DNA from: Klebsiella pneumoniae
GTDB lineage: Bacteria; Myxococcota_A; UBA796; SXON01
Assembly: GCA_945861635.1 (NCBI GenBank)
Contig: CAMAWH010000002.1
Span: 151,016-215,015, forward strand
DNA: 64,000 bases
Reading direction: 5' to 3'
Part shown: piece by piece, positions 48,936 to 57,883 of the stretch
Layout of the letters: every line of letters begins with the position of its first letter
Numbering within the stretch: position 1 is the first letter of the stretch
The notes under the pieces: generated by a model
What the model saw: only the letters and a program-made list of their open reading frames with translations
The model's database searches: none
Told to the model about the DNA's origin: nothing
Program-made: the position numbers and the translations under genes

Positions 48936-51695
48936 ATGACCCCCCGGAAGCCGGACGCAGACACATGGTCAGGGGGCGCGACGGCGAGCATCGACGGTGG
49001 CGCACCCGTCGGTCGAGACGGGCCGGTGGGCGCACCGCCAACGGCGTTCGCAGGATCGACGCGGTATCTCGATGCAGGGCCGATCGGGCAGGGTGGAATG
49101 GGAGAGGTTCGCCGCGTCTTCGATCAGGTGCTGGGGCGCGTCGTGGCGCGCAAACAGTTGCGCTCGGAGATCGCGCACCTCTCGCTGGCGCGGCAGCGAT
49201 TTGTCCGCGAGGCGCGGCTGACCGCACAGTTGCAGCATCCCGGCGTCATTCCCGTCCACGACTTCTTCGATGCGGGAAATGGCGAAACCGCGTTCACGAT
49301 GAAAGAGGTGCGCGGGCGAACGCTCGCCGACGTGGCGGCAGAGGTGCACGCCGCGTCATCCGTCGAGGGGTGGGAAGCCGCAGATTCGGGCTGGACGTTC
49401 GATCGCATGATCGAAGCGTTTGGGCGCGTCTGTGAGACGGTTGCCTACGCACATGCCAACGGCATCGTCCATCGCGATTTGAAGCCGCAGAATGTGATGG
49501 TGGGGGAGTATGGTGAGGTGCTGGTGGTCGACTGGGGCCTTGCGCGCCGCATCGGCGAACCGTTGGCGGAATCTGCTGCCGCAGGTGGCGAGTCGGGGCC
49601 GGGCTGGGATCCCCGACTGACCGGCGGCGGTCGCGCGCTCGGCACACCCGCCTACATGAGCCCGGAACAAGCCGCCGGCCGACTGGAGGAGGTCGATCAG
49701 GTTTCGGATGTATGGAGCCTCGGTGGCGTCCTGTACGAGCTGTTGACGGGATCGCCGCCGTATGATGGTGATACATCGGAGGCTGTGTTGCGGCTGGCCG
49801 TCGGCGCCGCCGGTCCGCCGCCCATCTACGCGTCCGCGCGCATTCCCGCCGAATTGGCGGCGATCACCCGACGCGCGATGGCTCGGGAGCGTGTCGATCG
49901 CTATGCCGATGCGGGGGAGTTGGCCGCCGAGGTGCGGGCTTGGCAGGCAGGCACGCGCGTGGGGGCGCACTCCTACAGCGCAGCCGATCTGCTCCAGCGG
50001 TTTGTGCGTCGTCACCGACCTGTAATCGGTGCGACGATTTTGACGGTGACGCTCCTGATGAGTGCAGGAGCCGTAAGCTATTTCCGGATGGCAGGGGAGA
50101 GGGATCTGGCGGTCTCGAGCGCGCGCGAGGGCGTGACCGAGCGGGGTGCGGCTTCGGCTGCGCTGCAAAAAACGCGGCTGGCGCTGGCGTTGTCCGCGTT
50201 GGATGGCGGAAATGCCGTCGATGCCGCGGTGTACGGAGCGCTGGCGTTGCAAAGTGGCGAGGACACAGATGCCCGCGGGGTCGTGATGGCGACAAGCAAT
50301 GCGTGGATGCCGACGCTGGTGGCGGATTTCGATCCGGAGGGGTGCAGCCACCTGACGATGCTGAAGCACGGCGTCATGCTCATCCGCGAGGCCCTTCCCG
50401 GCACGCGCTCCGACTCGCCAGAATGCCGAGGTGTGTGGTCAGACACCGGCGTATTCGGTGCCGGCCGTCTCGTGTCCGCGAGTTCGGACGGATCCGTGGC
50501 CTTTTCATCGTCGATCGAGAAGCACCCGGAGTGGCGCGCCCGAACGGGAAACGAGCCCGTCGCCGGTGTTTCCACCGGAAGTGACCCGTTCGTCGACACG
50601 TTCCATACCCTGACGACGCACCACCTGCGGACGTGGCGGCTTCCGGCGCCCGACTTCTTCGCTGGTTCGGCCGTTCCCTACCCCGTCGCCGCGCTGGACC
50701 TCTCGCCCGATGGCAAAGCCGTTGCCGTGTGCGATCACCATGGCAACGCAGCGATCCTCCCGCTGGACGGCGGCACGGTACGGACATCGACGCGACCACG
50801 TGAAACCCAGCTCCGCGGGCTCGCCTACGACGCAGCCGGCGAGTTGACCTGGCTTACCGAGTCCGGAATCGTTCAGGCGGCCGGAACGACGACGATAGGC
50901 GGCGTCGATGCCTGGCAGCGTTCCCCGGATCGTCAATCGCTGGCGCTCCTGCACGACTCAGCGCATGCACTCGCAATCGTACGACTGAGCACCCCCGTGC
51001 TCACGACGGACACCCCGTTGGAGGGGTCCGGTCCCTCTGAATTCAACAGGCTCGGCTGGGGCATCGTCGCCGCCTCCACGCCGGGAAACCTCGTCGGATT
51101 CGGCGCCCTCGCATGGGACGCGACCAGCACCCGCGTCGCGCTTTCGAACACGCCCGGCATCCTCGAAATCCATGCGGCTCCCTCCGGCGCGCTCCTCGCC
51201 CGCGCAACGCACGGAATCGAACCCGTGCGCGCGCTCGCGTGGTCGCCCGAAGGATCGCGCATCGCTGCGGCGCGCAGCGGCGGCGCCATCGACATCCTCC
51301 ACGCCGACACCCTTGCGACGGACTTTTCGCTCACCGGCGCGCCCCATTCCGTCCTCCCCATCGCGTTCAGTCCGGACGGCCGTCTCCTCGCCGCGGAAGG
51401 CGTGCAAACCGATTTCCACGGTATTATCGCCCTCTGGGACCTCGCCGATCACCGGGTTCTCGCTCGCATACCCAGTCATCACGGACGCGCCACCGCACTC
51501 CAGTTCACGTCCGACGGCACGCGCATCGTCGCCGGGTATGAGGACGGAGCTGTGCGCGTCTGGGCGCTCGACGACATCTTCACGCCGGCGACGGACGTCC
51601 TCGCGCGCACCTTGCAACGGATGGGGCTGCGCCTCAACGGGGCCCGCATGGAAGCCGACCCCGCGTGGGCGCCGACTACTGCTGCATCACATTGA
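48936..51695 (+). CDS. Transmembrane Ser/Thr protein kinase with WD40 repeats
   Basis: A 919-residue PknB-type kinase. The kinase domain has the Gly loop GPIGQGGMGEV (about 49-58), the ATP lysine in VARKQLR (73), HRDLKPQN (179-186), and DWG instead of DFG (199-201), then GTPAYMSPEQ and DVWSLGGVLYELLTG. One membrane segment follows near 375-395 (VIGATILTVTLLMSAGAV). The C-terminal ~450 residues carry WD40-like units (ALDLSPDGKAVAVCD, ALAWSPEGSRIAAARSG, IAFSPDGRLLAAEG, ALQFTSDGTRIVAGYEDG) forming a sensor or scaffold propeller. ATG 48936 is the more natural start. The 3' end overlaps the convergent gene by 20 bp. Confidence 0.93.
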   Translation: MTPRKPDADTWSGGATASIDGGAPVGRDGPVGAPPTAFAGSTRYLDAGPIGQGGMGEVRRVFDQVLGRVVARKQLRSEIAHLSLARQRFVREARLTAQLQHPGVIPVHDFFDAGNGETAFTMKEVRGRTLADVAAEVHAASSVEGWEAADSGWTFDRMIEAFGRVCETVAYAHANGIVHRDLKPQNVMVGEYGEVLVVDWGLARRIGEPLAESAAAGGESGPGWDPRLTGGGRALGTPAYMSPEQAAGRLEEVDQVSDVWSLGGVLYELLTGSPPYDGDTSEAVLRLAVGAAGPPPIYASARIPAELAAITRRAMARERVDRYADAGELAAEVRAWQAGTRVGAHSYSAADLLQRFVRRHRPVIGATILTVTLLMSAGAVSYFRMAGERDLAVSSAREGVTERGAASAALQKTRLALALSALDGGNAVDAAVYGALALQSGEDTDARGVVMATSNAWMPTLVADFDPEGCSHLTMLKHGVMLIREALPGTRSDSPECRGVWSDTGVFGAGRLVSASSDGSVAFSSSIEKHPEWRARTGNEPVAGVSTGSDPFVDTFHTLTTHHLRTWRLPAPDFFAGSAVPYPVAALDLSPDGKAVAVCDHHGNAAILPLDGGTVRTSTRPRETQLRGLAYDAAGELTWLTESGIVQAAGTTTIGGVDAWQRSPDRQSLALLHDSAHALAIVRLSTPVLTTDTPLEGSGPSEFNRLGWGIVAASTPGNLVGFGALAWDATSTRVALSNTPGILEIHAAPSGALLARATHGIEPVRALAWSPEGSRIAAARSGGAIDILHADTLATDFSLTGAPHSVLPIAFSPDGRLLAAEGVQTDFHGIIALWDLADHRVLARIPSHHGRATALQFTSDGTRIVAGYEDGAVRVWALDDIFTPATDVLARTLQRMGLRLNGARMEADPAWAPTTAASH

Positions 51696-52335
51696 GGAAC
51701 GCCAACAGGATTTCGCGCTGTTGCGGATCGCCACCGTTCCTGGCGAGGAGCTTGAGTTCCTTGTCAACCGACTTGAGCTGCGAGAGCGAAGCGTCGATGC
51801 GCGAGCGAGGCGTCAGGCCCTCCTCATCCGGCTTGTCCATTGCATTGCCGAGGATGGCATCCATGCGCGTTCCTGCGGCGTCGGCCGCAGCAATGAGGGC
51901 CGCATCATCGGAGTAGACCGCCTTCGCATCACCGCCGCTTTTCAGCATTTCCGCCACGGCCGCTTCCGCAAGGAGGCCGCTGACATCGTCGATCACCGGA
52001 TCAATCTCGGATTGCAATTCGATCCGGTAGTTCGGAATCATTTCCACGATTTTGTCGGACCCGAGGCGAACCAGCTCTGGCGCACCCGTGACCACCATTT
52101 CCCGCACCTGCGCCGATGCGCCAGGAACGGCACCGATCGCAAATCCCGAGGCGGCCTCCGCCAACCCGACCGGGTCGAGCAACGTCCCGATTGCGTACGA
52201 GATCCACGTCAGGTAGACCGCTACAATGCCCACGGCTACGCCGCCGACTTTCTTGGAGCGCGCCGTCACAGCACGCTCGGCAACCAATTCGGCCTCGAGC
52301 AGACCTTCGATTTCCTTGATGGCTTCGTCAGACAT
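51676..52335 (-). CDS. Membrane-anchored helical protein, second of a look-alike pair
   Basis: A 219-residue protein starting MSDEAIKEIEGLLEAELVAE. A single membrane segment follows at about 32-55 (VGGVAVGIVAVYLTWISYAI). The remainder is helical and probably coiled-coil, ending in LLAFLNVMQQ. I do not recognise a family. It follows the 52339-53019 gene after 3 bp and has the same layout: MSD start, short helical lead, one membrane helix near residue 30-50, long helical tail ending in an LxxFLxxM-type helix. It is convergent with the kinase gene. Confidence 0.72.
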   Translation of the reverse strand: MSDEAIKEIEGLLEAELVAERAVTARSKKVGGVAVGIVAVYLTWISYAIGTLLDPVGLAEAASGFAIGAVPGASAQVREMVVTGAPELVRLGSDKIVEMIPNYRIELQSEIDPVIDDVSGLLAEAAVAEMLKSGGDAKAVYSDDAALIAAADAAGTRMDAILGNAMDKPDEEGLTPRSRIDASLSQLKSVDKELKLLARNGGDPQQREILLAFLNVMQQ

Positions 52336-52338
52336 GGT

Positions 52339-53019
52339 TCACCCCTTCGCTTCGAGACGAGAATTCATGATTTCGAGGAAAAGCATCAGCACATCCTCCA
52401 TACTTTTTTCGCCGGTTTTCTTGGGATCGGCCTGCACGCGAAGCGCTTCGACCGTTTCGTTGATGGATTGCAGGACCACGATGTGTTGCGAAAACGTGGT
52501 GTCAAGTTGCACTTGCGCCCATTCCGACGCACGCGCCTGCAAGCGCGTCATCAGCATATTGTAGGCGTCCTCGTTTTGAGAGAACTGTGGGAAACGCTCC
52601 TTGAGCGCATCCTTGTTCTTGCCGGCGGCAATCGAAATGGATTTATCCAGCGAGTCTTTCATCCGCGCGTGCGCGTGGTCCTGAAGCAACACACTTTCCG
52701 CGGCCAACTGCGCCTCGATCTTGGGCATCAGCGCTTCCGCTTCGGCGACAAAGGCCGCCGACAGAGCGGGCGTCGCGTCCGCCGCGATCGCATCCAACTC
52801 GCGAGAAATCATTGGCCAGACCCGACTGCTCGCCTGGATTTCAACCTCAGCGACGAACGCCTCGGTATCGAAGGTTTTCACCCGATAATAGCCATTGCCG
52901 ATGGCGAGAACGAACATGGCGAGGGTGACCCCGCCCATCATTCTTCGCAATCGTTGGCCGTTCGATCGCTCGGCGGAAATGTCCGCCATCAGTTGTTTCG
53001 CGCGACTAGCATCACTCAT
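52339..53019 (-). CDS. Membrane-anchored helical protein, first of a look-alike pair
   Basis: A 226-residue protein starting MSDASRAKQLMADISAERSN. It has a basic stretch RLRRMMGG, one membrane segment (VTLAMFVLAIGNGYY, about 28-46), and a long helical extracytoplasmic domain with the acidic helix SMEDVLMLFLEIMNSRLEA at the end. The frame is open upstream, but ATG 53019 with GGAG just before it gives the sensible protein. The family is unknown. Resemblance in layout to its downstream neighbour suggests an ancient duplication or a heteromeric pair. Confidence 0.72.
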   Translation of the reverse strand: MSDASRAKQLMADISAERSNGQRLRRMMGGVTLAMFVLAIGNGYYRVKTFDTEAFVAEVEIQASSRVWPMISRELDAIAADATPALSAAFVAEAEALMPKIEAQLAAESVLLQDHAHARMKDSLDKSISIAAGKNKDALKERFPQFSQNEDAYNMLMTRLQARASEWAQVQLDTTFSQHIVVLQSINETVEALRVQADPKKTGEKSMEDVLMLFLEIMNSRLEAKG

Positions 53020-53107
53020 GGGTGGCTCCGGTTTGCCGACCATCCTTGGTCCGCCCGGCGAGGCTACTACAAGTCGATCCCGGCCGGGGGCGAAAAAGTT
53101 AGCCTTT

Positions 53108-54466
53108 CTACCGATTTTCGCGTTTCGTCCGGCGCAGCATCGTAACCGTGAGGGCAAAGGCGATTCCTGTAATACTGCCGGATACTGGGCTTCCGGACCC
53201 ACCGCAGCCACACGCACCGCGCGCTTCAGATGCATCAGAAACGCCGGGCGCATCGCTCGCTGCGGCCCCCGAATCCCCGAAATCTCCACTATCGGCGTGC
53301 GCAGTGTCGCCTCCCCCCCCCCCGGAATCGACCTCCGAGCCCATTGTGCCGTCACATCGGCGCCCGAGATCGAGGCCCTTCCACGGCGGGGAGACGGCCG
53401 TGTCCAGCATATCGGTCAGGTACGGGTTGTTCAGGTAGTTGAAAAATCCCTCCCGGTCCGAGCACGGGTAGTTCCGGTAGAGGATGGCGAAGAGGCCGGC
53501 CGGGTCCAGGAGCCAGTCCCCCTGCGCTCCATACAGCGTACCCCCCGTCCAGCTGTCATCGACCTGGTAGCCCCACGGGGGCACACCGCCCCCACGTCCT
53601 TCGTCCCCCGCAAAATCACCGCCCAGTTCGTCGAGTCCCCGCGCAAGCGAGACATCATTCCCATCGTCAAAATCGCCATTACGGGCCGGAGCGTATGCGA
53701 ATGGCGAATCCCACAGCGGCGGATCTGCATCGGCCTCTGCGATATTGGAGCGCAGCGGCCAAAGGGCCTCGTGCGCCGCAACCAACGCATACGCGACCTC
53801 CACGACGACGCCATCCTCCACATCCGGCTCCGGCAGGGAATCCGCCTCTGCACCCGGATCAACGCGATACACGAGCATGTCCTCACTCGCGTCGGGCGAA
53901 CAATCGATGTCCGCCGTGAACGGCAGTCCACCCGCGAATGTGCAGGACGCGGGCCCGTGCCCGTGGGCCTCGATGAAGAGTTGGACGTGATCCCCGTCCA
54001 TCGACAAGCCACCGGGCGAGAGTAGAAAATTGCCCGTCAGCTCGGTTTCGGACCACCCGAAGAATTGGCCGTGCGCCTGCGTGTGGGCGGCGAGCAGGGT
54101 TTGCGTACCATCCAAGCGCTTCTCGACAACGAGCCAAGCATGCTCCATATCGTTTTCGTGATCCACGAATCCGGCATCGTTCCAATCGATGGGATGGTAA
54201 AATGAATATAATATAAAATAATGCGTCTCCGTTTCGACGACGTCATAATACACCGCCGGGTGGAGCACGAAGTCGTCGATATTTTCTACATTGTCGAACG
54301 CATCGAAATTTTCATCGTAGTCTACGGTCGTGAGCATGTCCTGACGCCGCAAATCCGCGTCATTCCATGGTCCATCCGCCACATCCTGATAGATCGTCGG
54401 CGCCCAACGGTCGGCAATATCCCGCAATTCGTCGGCCCTCGCCCAACTCAATAATAATAAACTCAA
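53108..54466 (-). CDS. Secreted Vps62-like protein with MYXO-CTERM-like tail
   Basis: A 452-residue exported protein. The TTG start overlaps the lipase stop; the leader is MSLLLLSWARA, cleaved before DELRD. The body (WAPTIYQDVADGPWNDADLR, HYFILYSFYHPIDW, DHENDMEHAWLVVEK) resembles Vps62/DUF946-type domains, whose biochemical role is unknown. A D/S/G/A-rich linker of ~40 residues leads to ACGCGGSGSP, a hydrophobic helix and RRTKRENR at the very end. That is the cysteine motif, membrane helix and basic cluster order of MYXO-CTERM proteins. Confidence 0.75.
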   Translation of the reverse strand: MSLLLLSWARADELRDIADRWAPTIYQDVADGPWNDADLRRQDMLTTVDYDENFDAFDNVENIDDFVLHPAVYYDVVETETHYFILYSFYHPIDWNDAGFVDHENDMEHAWLVVEKRLDGTQTLLAAHTQAHGQFFGWSETELTGNFLLSPGGLSMDGDHVQLFIEAHGHGPASCTFAGGLPFTADIDCSPDASEDMLVYRVDPGAEADSLPEPDVEDGVVVEVAYALVAAHEALWPLRSNIAEADADPPLWDSPFAYAPARNGDFDDGNDVSLARGLDELGGDFAGDEGRGGGVPPWGYQVDDSWTGGTLYGAQGDWLLDPAGLFAILYRNYPCSDREGFFNYLNNPYLTDMLDTAVSPPWKGLDLGRRCDGTMGSEVDSGGGGGDTAHADSGDFGDSGAAASDAPGVSDASEARGACGCGGSGSPVSGSITGIAFALTVTMLRRTKRENR

Positions 54467-55743
54467 AATCCCATCGCGGCGAGTTGGCGAGCTTCGTCAA
54501 GGTAGAAGGCGCGGTGATCGAACGCCGGATTGGCCGCATCTTCGAACTGCCCTATTTCGTCGGCATGATCCGCGTTTATTTCGCCCCGGAAATCTCCCCA
54601 GGGCGCGGATTCGGTGGGTACCATGCCGTCGTTGGGCAGGCCGTAGGTCCACGGGATCAGGTAGAGCAAGCCCAGGAGCGGCTCGACAACCTCCCCTCCG
54701 TGAGCATCCTGACACGCCGGTTCCAGCGCTCCGCAGGTGACCCCCGCCCACGAGCGGTAATATACGCGTGAATCGTCCTCTACCTCCGCATTGAACGCCG
54801 TCAGTTTTTCCGTCGTCAGCGCGGCCATGGCCGTAGCGAGCGACTGGCTTCCGTTTCCAATGCCATACAGGTCGGCGAACGCCTGAGAAGCGGCGTCCAC
54901 GATCCCCTGATCGACCGGGCCATCGGTGATGGTACCGGAGAGCACGTCGGCCACGACCGTTCCGCGATTGGGCGTGCCGATCATGTCCAGGGCGACGATG
55001 CGATCTCCCCAGCCGAGCGCGGAAATGAGGTACCGCGCGTCCAGCCCCCCCTGAGAATGCGCGATCACGTTGAAGCGGCGGCCGACACCACTCTCGATCA
55101 GCGACTGCAGGTTCGCGGCCCAGTCCTCCGCTCGATCCTCGCTGGACGCAAATGGTTCTGCGTCCGGATTACGCACCAGGTACCCCTGACCCTCCAACAC
55201 GTCACGAATCTGGAAGAAATAGTCCGTACCGGCAAAGATGCCGGCCGCGCCGAACCCGTGGAACAGGACGATGGGGTACCGCGTATATTCCCGCTCACAC
55301 GCCGATTCACAAGAGACGCGCAACGTGCCGGACCAGGGTGCGTCGTCCACTGGATCCACGCGCAGAAATACCTCACCGGATTGCCAGAGTTGGAATTCCA
55401 CGGGCGCTTGCCCGTCCAACGAAATGGTGGGCGCGAGGACGTGGCCGGCCACATCCGTACTGGTGAGGGTGGGCGCCTGCCCCGACGCATCCGACAGTTC
55501 GATCGCCAGGATCTGGTTCGCGGCGCCCGCCGTTACCAGCGTGACACCCACGCATTCGTCGAGAGCAATGTGCGCACCAGCCCCCTGGGGAACATACTCC
55601 CCCTCTGGCGCAGAAACGGTAGCGCACGGCGCCACAGTACCGACGGAATCCGCGCTTTCGCTCCCGGCGTCGGCCGCGTCACCGACATCCGCACCCTTGA
55701 CGGCGACGGCATCGGCACACCCGATGAGGGAGAGGAGGAACAT
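54463..55743 (-). CDS. Alpha/beta-hydrolase lipase, lipoprotein
   Basis: A 426-residue predicted lipoprotein (MFLLSLIGC, cysteine at 9) with a D/A/S-rich linker and an N-terminal beta-rich domain of ~120 residues. The lipase domain is of the Pseudomonas/Burkholderia family I type: oxyanion segment VLFHGFGAAG, nucleophile elbow IAHSQGGLDARY, MIGTPNRG, the acid-containing PNDGMVPTES and the catalytic-histidine region NADHADEIGQ. The two cysteines in GVTCGALEPACQD probably form the family's disulfide. No dedicated foldase gene is adjacent. The downstream Vps62-like gene is translationally coupled. Confidence 0.88.
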   Translation of the reverse strand: MFLLSLIGCADAVAVKGADVGDAADAGSESADSVGTVAPCATVSAPEGEYVPQGAGAHIALDECVGVTLVTAGAANQILAIELSDASGQAPTLTSTDVAGHVLAPTISLDGQAPVEFQLWQSGEVFLRVDPVDDAPWSGTLRVSCESACEREYTRYPIVLFHGFGAAGIFAGTDYFFQIRDVLEGQGYLVRNPDAEPFASSEDRAEDWAANLQSLIESGVGRRFNVIAHSQGGLDARYLISALGWGDRIVALDMIGTPNRGTVVADVLSGTITDGPVDQGIVDAASQAFADLYGIGNGSQSLATAMAALTTEKLTAFNAEVEDDSRVYYRSWAGVTCGALEPACQDAHGGEVVEPLLGLLYLIPWTYGLPNDGMVPTESAPWGDFRGEINADHADEIGQFEDAANPAFDHRAFYLDEARQLAAMGF

Positions 55744-55792
55744 GGCGGCGCGAGCGTGGCAGGACCGCGCTGGATTGCCGCAGGGGGAGGCG

Positions 55793-56215
55793 CTATTCGT
55801 AGTACACCAGTTCCCACGTCGTTTCGCGCAACGTAAGTACAACCGGCCCGACATCGACTGCCCACGCGGACTCACCCGCCCACGCACCGTCCGCAATCAT
55901 GACCGTCGTAACCGTCGGAAACGTGCCGTAGTACACCTTGCGGGCATCGACATCCTCAACGACCGCCGGCAAAACCTTGGCGTCCTCGATGAAAAATCCA
56001 TCGTTGCGCGTCGTGGCGACCTCGATCGGCTCCGCGTCACCTCGGGAAAGGCTCCACGACTCCTCGGAACTGTCGAGGGTCAGCGTGGCGCCGTCGTCTA
56101 CATCCACCTCCCGAAATTCGTAGTGAAACCCCGGCGCTCCGGCGTACCGCTCAAACGACAGCCCGCCACCCTTGGCCTCCGGAGGTTCGGCACATCCGGC
56201 AAGGAGGAAAATCAT
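55793..56215 (-). CDS. Small lipoprotein of unknown function
   Basis: A 140-residue predicted lipoprotein (MIFLLAGC, cysteine at 8). The mature part is acidic and beta-rich (FHYEFREVDVDDGATLTLDS, ARKVYYGTFPTVTTVMIAD). No family is recognised. The ATG overlaps the stop of the upstream heme-c/TolB-like gene as ATGA. The frame is open 72 codons upstream inside that gene. Confidence 0.68.
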   Translation of the reverse strand: MIFLLAGCAEPPEAKGGGLSFERYAGAPGFHYEFREVDVDDGATLTLDSSEESWSLSRGDAEPIEVATTRNDGFFIEDAKVLPAVVEDVDARKVYYGTFPTVTTVMIADGAWAGESAWAVDVGPVVLTLRETTWELVYYE

Positions 56216-57810
56216 TCGTTCCAGAACGGAATGTGATTTCCTTGCGTCGTGTCCTGACCCGGCAGCCAGAACGCCGGCCACGAAGGATCTTCGCCTTTTT
56301 CCGCGCGTGCAGGATCGAACCCCGCGACCCAGATCTGCGGCATCCCGCTCACGACGTTTCCGTAGTTTCGACGGGACGCAAATGCGAGCCACAGGACCGA
56401 ATCGTCGGGGAGAGGCGCCCACCGCGGCCATGAGTTGGTCAAACCCGTGGCCTGATTCGCCGACAGGAGCGCAACCGGCGTGCCCCCGGCCGACGGCATG
56501 ACGTAGATCATGGCGTCCGTGTCGTCGTAGGCGTCACCGGTGGACATATCGAACGCAATCCAATTTCCGTCGGGCGAAAATACGGGATAATAGGCATTAT
56601 ATCCGACCGGGGGCTCAAAGAGCACGCGCGGCGCGCCAAACGTGCCATCCCCGAGGTGGTCCATCACGGCGATGCGTCCGCCCGTGAAACACCAGTCACA
56701 CGCCCACCCCGTCGTGCTCACGAACACAACCTGCAGCCCATCCGGGGACCAATCCGGCTGGGTTGCCGGGCCGTCGGATGCCACCGGCCACAGGGACACG
56801 CCGTTGACGGCGTCCACGAGCAGCAACGCCGCCTGGTAGGCGACGAGGAGATATTTTCCGTCCGGCGAAAACGTTTGGAAATTACCAAAAAGCCCGGAGC
56901 CATAAGGAACGACGTCGGATTGGTCCGACACCCGCTTGATGCCGAGCGCGCCGTTCCCCCCATCGTAAGTGAAGGAAATCAGCCCCGTCGAGCTCATGTC
57001 GTGACAGCCGACGCAATGCCCGGAGGTTGCGGCGGTCATGAAATCGGACGCGGATTCTCCATATGGAATCTGCTTGATTCCCTGCGCGGAGGTGCTCCAG
57101 TAATAAATGGAGCCTTCCGCGTCGAGCCGGTTCACGTTCAGCGTTCGCGGCTCGTCCTCGTAGACGTCGATGCCCACCGTGCCCGACAGCTCGACCTGCA
57201 CGCTACCGCCCGCGTTCGTGCTTACGATCAACGGCCATTGTTCGACGTTCGCGGTCCACGACGTACCTGTCGTGTAGACGGAAAGATCCGTCGTGTCCGA
57301 GCGAAAGCGCAACCGGTAGGTGTCCGCGCCGATGTCGGACCACTGAAACTGAATACTCGGTGTATTTCGGGGAAAGTTCACGCCATCTTCAGGGTACACC
57401 CACATCTCCCACGGCACGACCCCCTGATCGAAGCCACGCGGGTCCGCGCCGGCCTCGACCACCTCCTCCGTGTAGACCACCGTGAGGTCCGCCTGGGCCT
57501 CGACGTCGTCGAACCGCGCGAGGACGTAGGAAACGCCGCCATTTGCGGTCGATGGGGAAAACATTCCCGCGTCGTCGATCGACCCCGAGGAGCGGTTGGA
57601 GAGCGTCCACTCCGCTTGCTCCAGCACCGAATTCGAGCCGTCCTCGAACGTAGCGGTGACCTCGAACTGCAAGGGTTCGCCGCCGTCCGGTCCGGTTTCC
57701 ACGATCGCCGTCGGCGGATCGATGGAGAGCGCGGTGACCCGCACGTCCGGTGCCGCGCTCCCGGCGGGTTTCTCACAGGCGGCGAGAAAAACGAGAAGCG
57801 CGGGGTGCAC
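56212..57810 (-). CDS. Heme c-binding, TolB-like propeller lipoprotein
   Basis: A 532-residue predicted lipoprotein (MHPALLVFLAAC, cysteine at 12). An Ig-like N-terminal domain (SIDPPTAIVETGPDGGEP...) is followed by an Fn3-like region and one heme-c motif, SGHCVGCHDMS. TolB/WD40-type units come next (FQTFSPDGKYLLVAY, QPDWSPDGLQVVFVS, YPVFSPDGNWIAFD, WPRWAPLPDDSVLWLAF). A CDWC pair lies between two of the units. The GTG start has TAGGAT exactly six bases upstream, and no other in-frame start precedes it. A redox or sensing role is possible. Confidence 0.82.
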   Translation of the reverse strand: MHPALLVFLAACEKPAGSAAPDVRVTALSIDPPTAIVETGPDGGEPLQFEVTATFEDGSNSVLEQAEWTLSNRSSGSIDDAGMFSPSTANGGVSYVLARFDDVEAQADLTVVYTEEVVEAGADPRGFDQGVVPWEMWVYPEDGVNFPRNTPSIQFQWSDIGADTYRLRFRSDTTDLSVYTTGTSWTANVEQWPLIVSTNAGGSVQVELSGTVGIDVYEDEPRTLNVNRLDAEGSIYYWSTSAQGIKQIPYGESASDFMTAATSGHCVGCHDMSSTGLISFTYDGGNGALGIKRVSDQSDVVPYGSGLFGNFQTFSPDGKYLLVAYQAALLLVDAVNGVSLWPVASDGPATQPDWSPDGLQVVFVSTTGWACDWCFTGGRIAVMDHLGDGTFGAPRVLFEPPVGYNAYYPVFSPDGNWIAFDMSTGDAYDDTDAMIYVMPSAGGTPVALLSANQATGLTNSWPRWAPLPDDSVLWLAFASRRNYGNVVSGMPQIWVAGFDPARAEKGEDPSWPAFWLPGQDTTQGNHIPFWNE

Positions 57811-57816
57811 GTCGCA

Positions 57817-57822
57817 ATCCTA
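57817..57822 (-). promoter_or_regulatory. Leaderless-type -10 element of the heme-c/TolB-like gene
   Basis: Reading on the minus strand, TAGGAT is followed by TGCGAC and then the GTG at 57810. The spacing is six bases with no Shine-Dalgarno sequence. Confidence 0.6.
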
Positions 57823-57868
57823 ACCGCAGTCGCCACGGGTGCGCAGTGGCTATCGAGGCGCGGTGGCA

Positions 57869-57874
57869 TAGTAT
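57869..57874 (+). promoter_or_regulatory. Possible -10 element of the VWA lipoprotein gene
   Basis: TAGTAT lies nine bases before the ATG at 57884, in the 73-bp gap with the divergent heme-c gene. If used, the leader would be only a few bases. Confidence 0.4.
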
Positions 57875-57883
57875 CGTCGCCTC

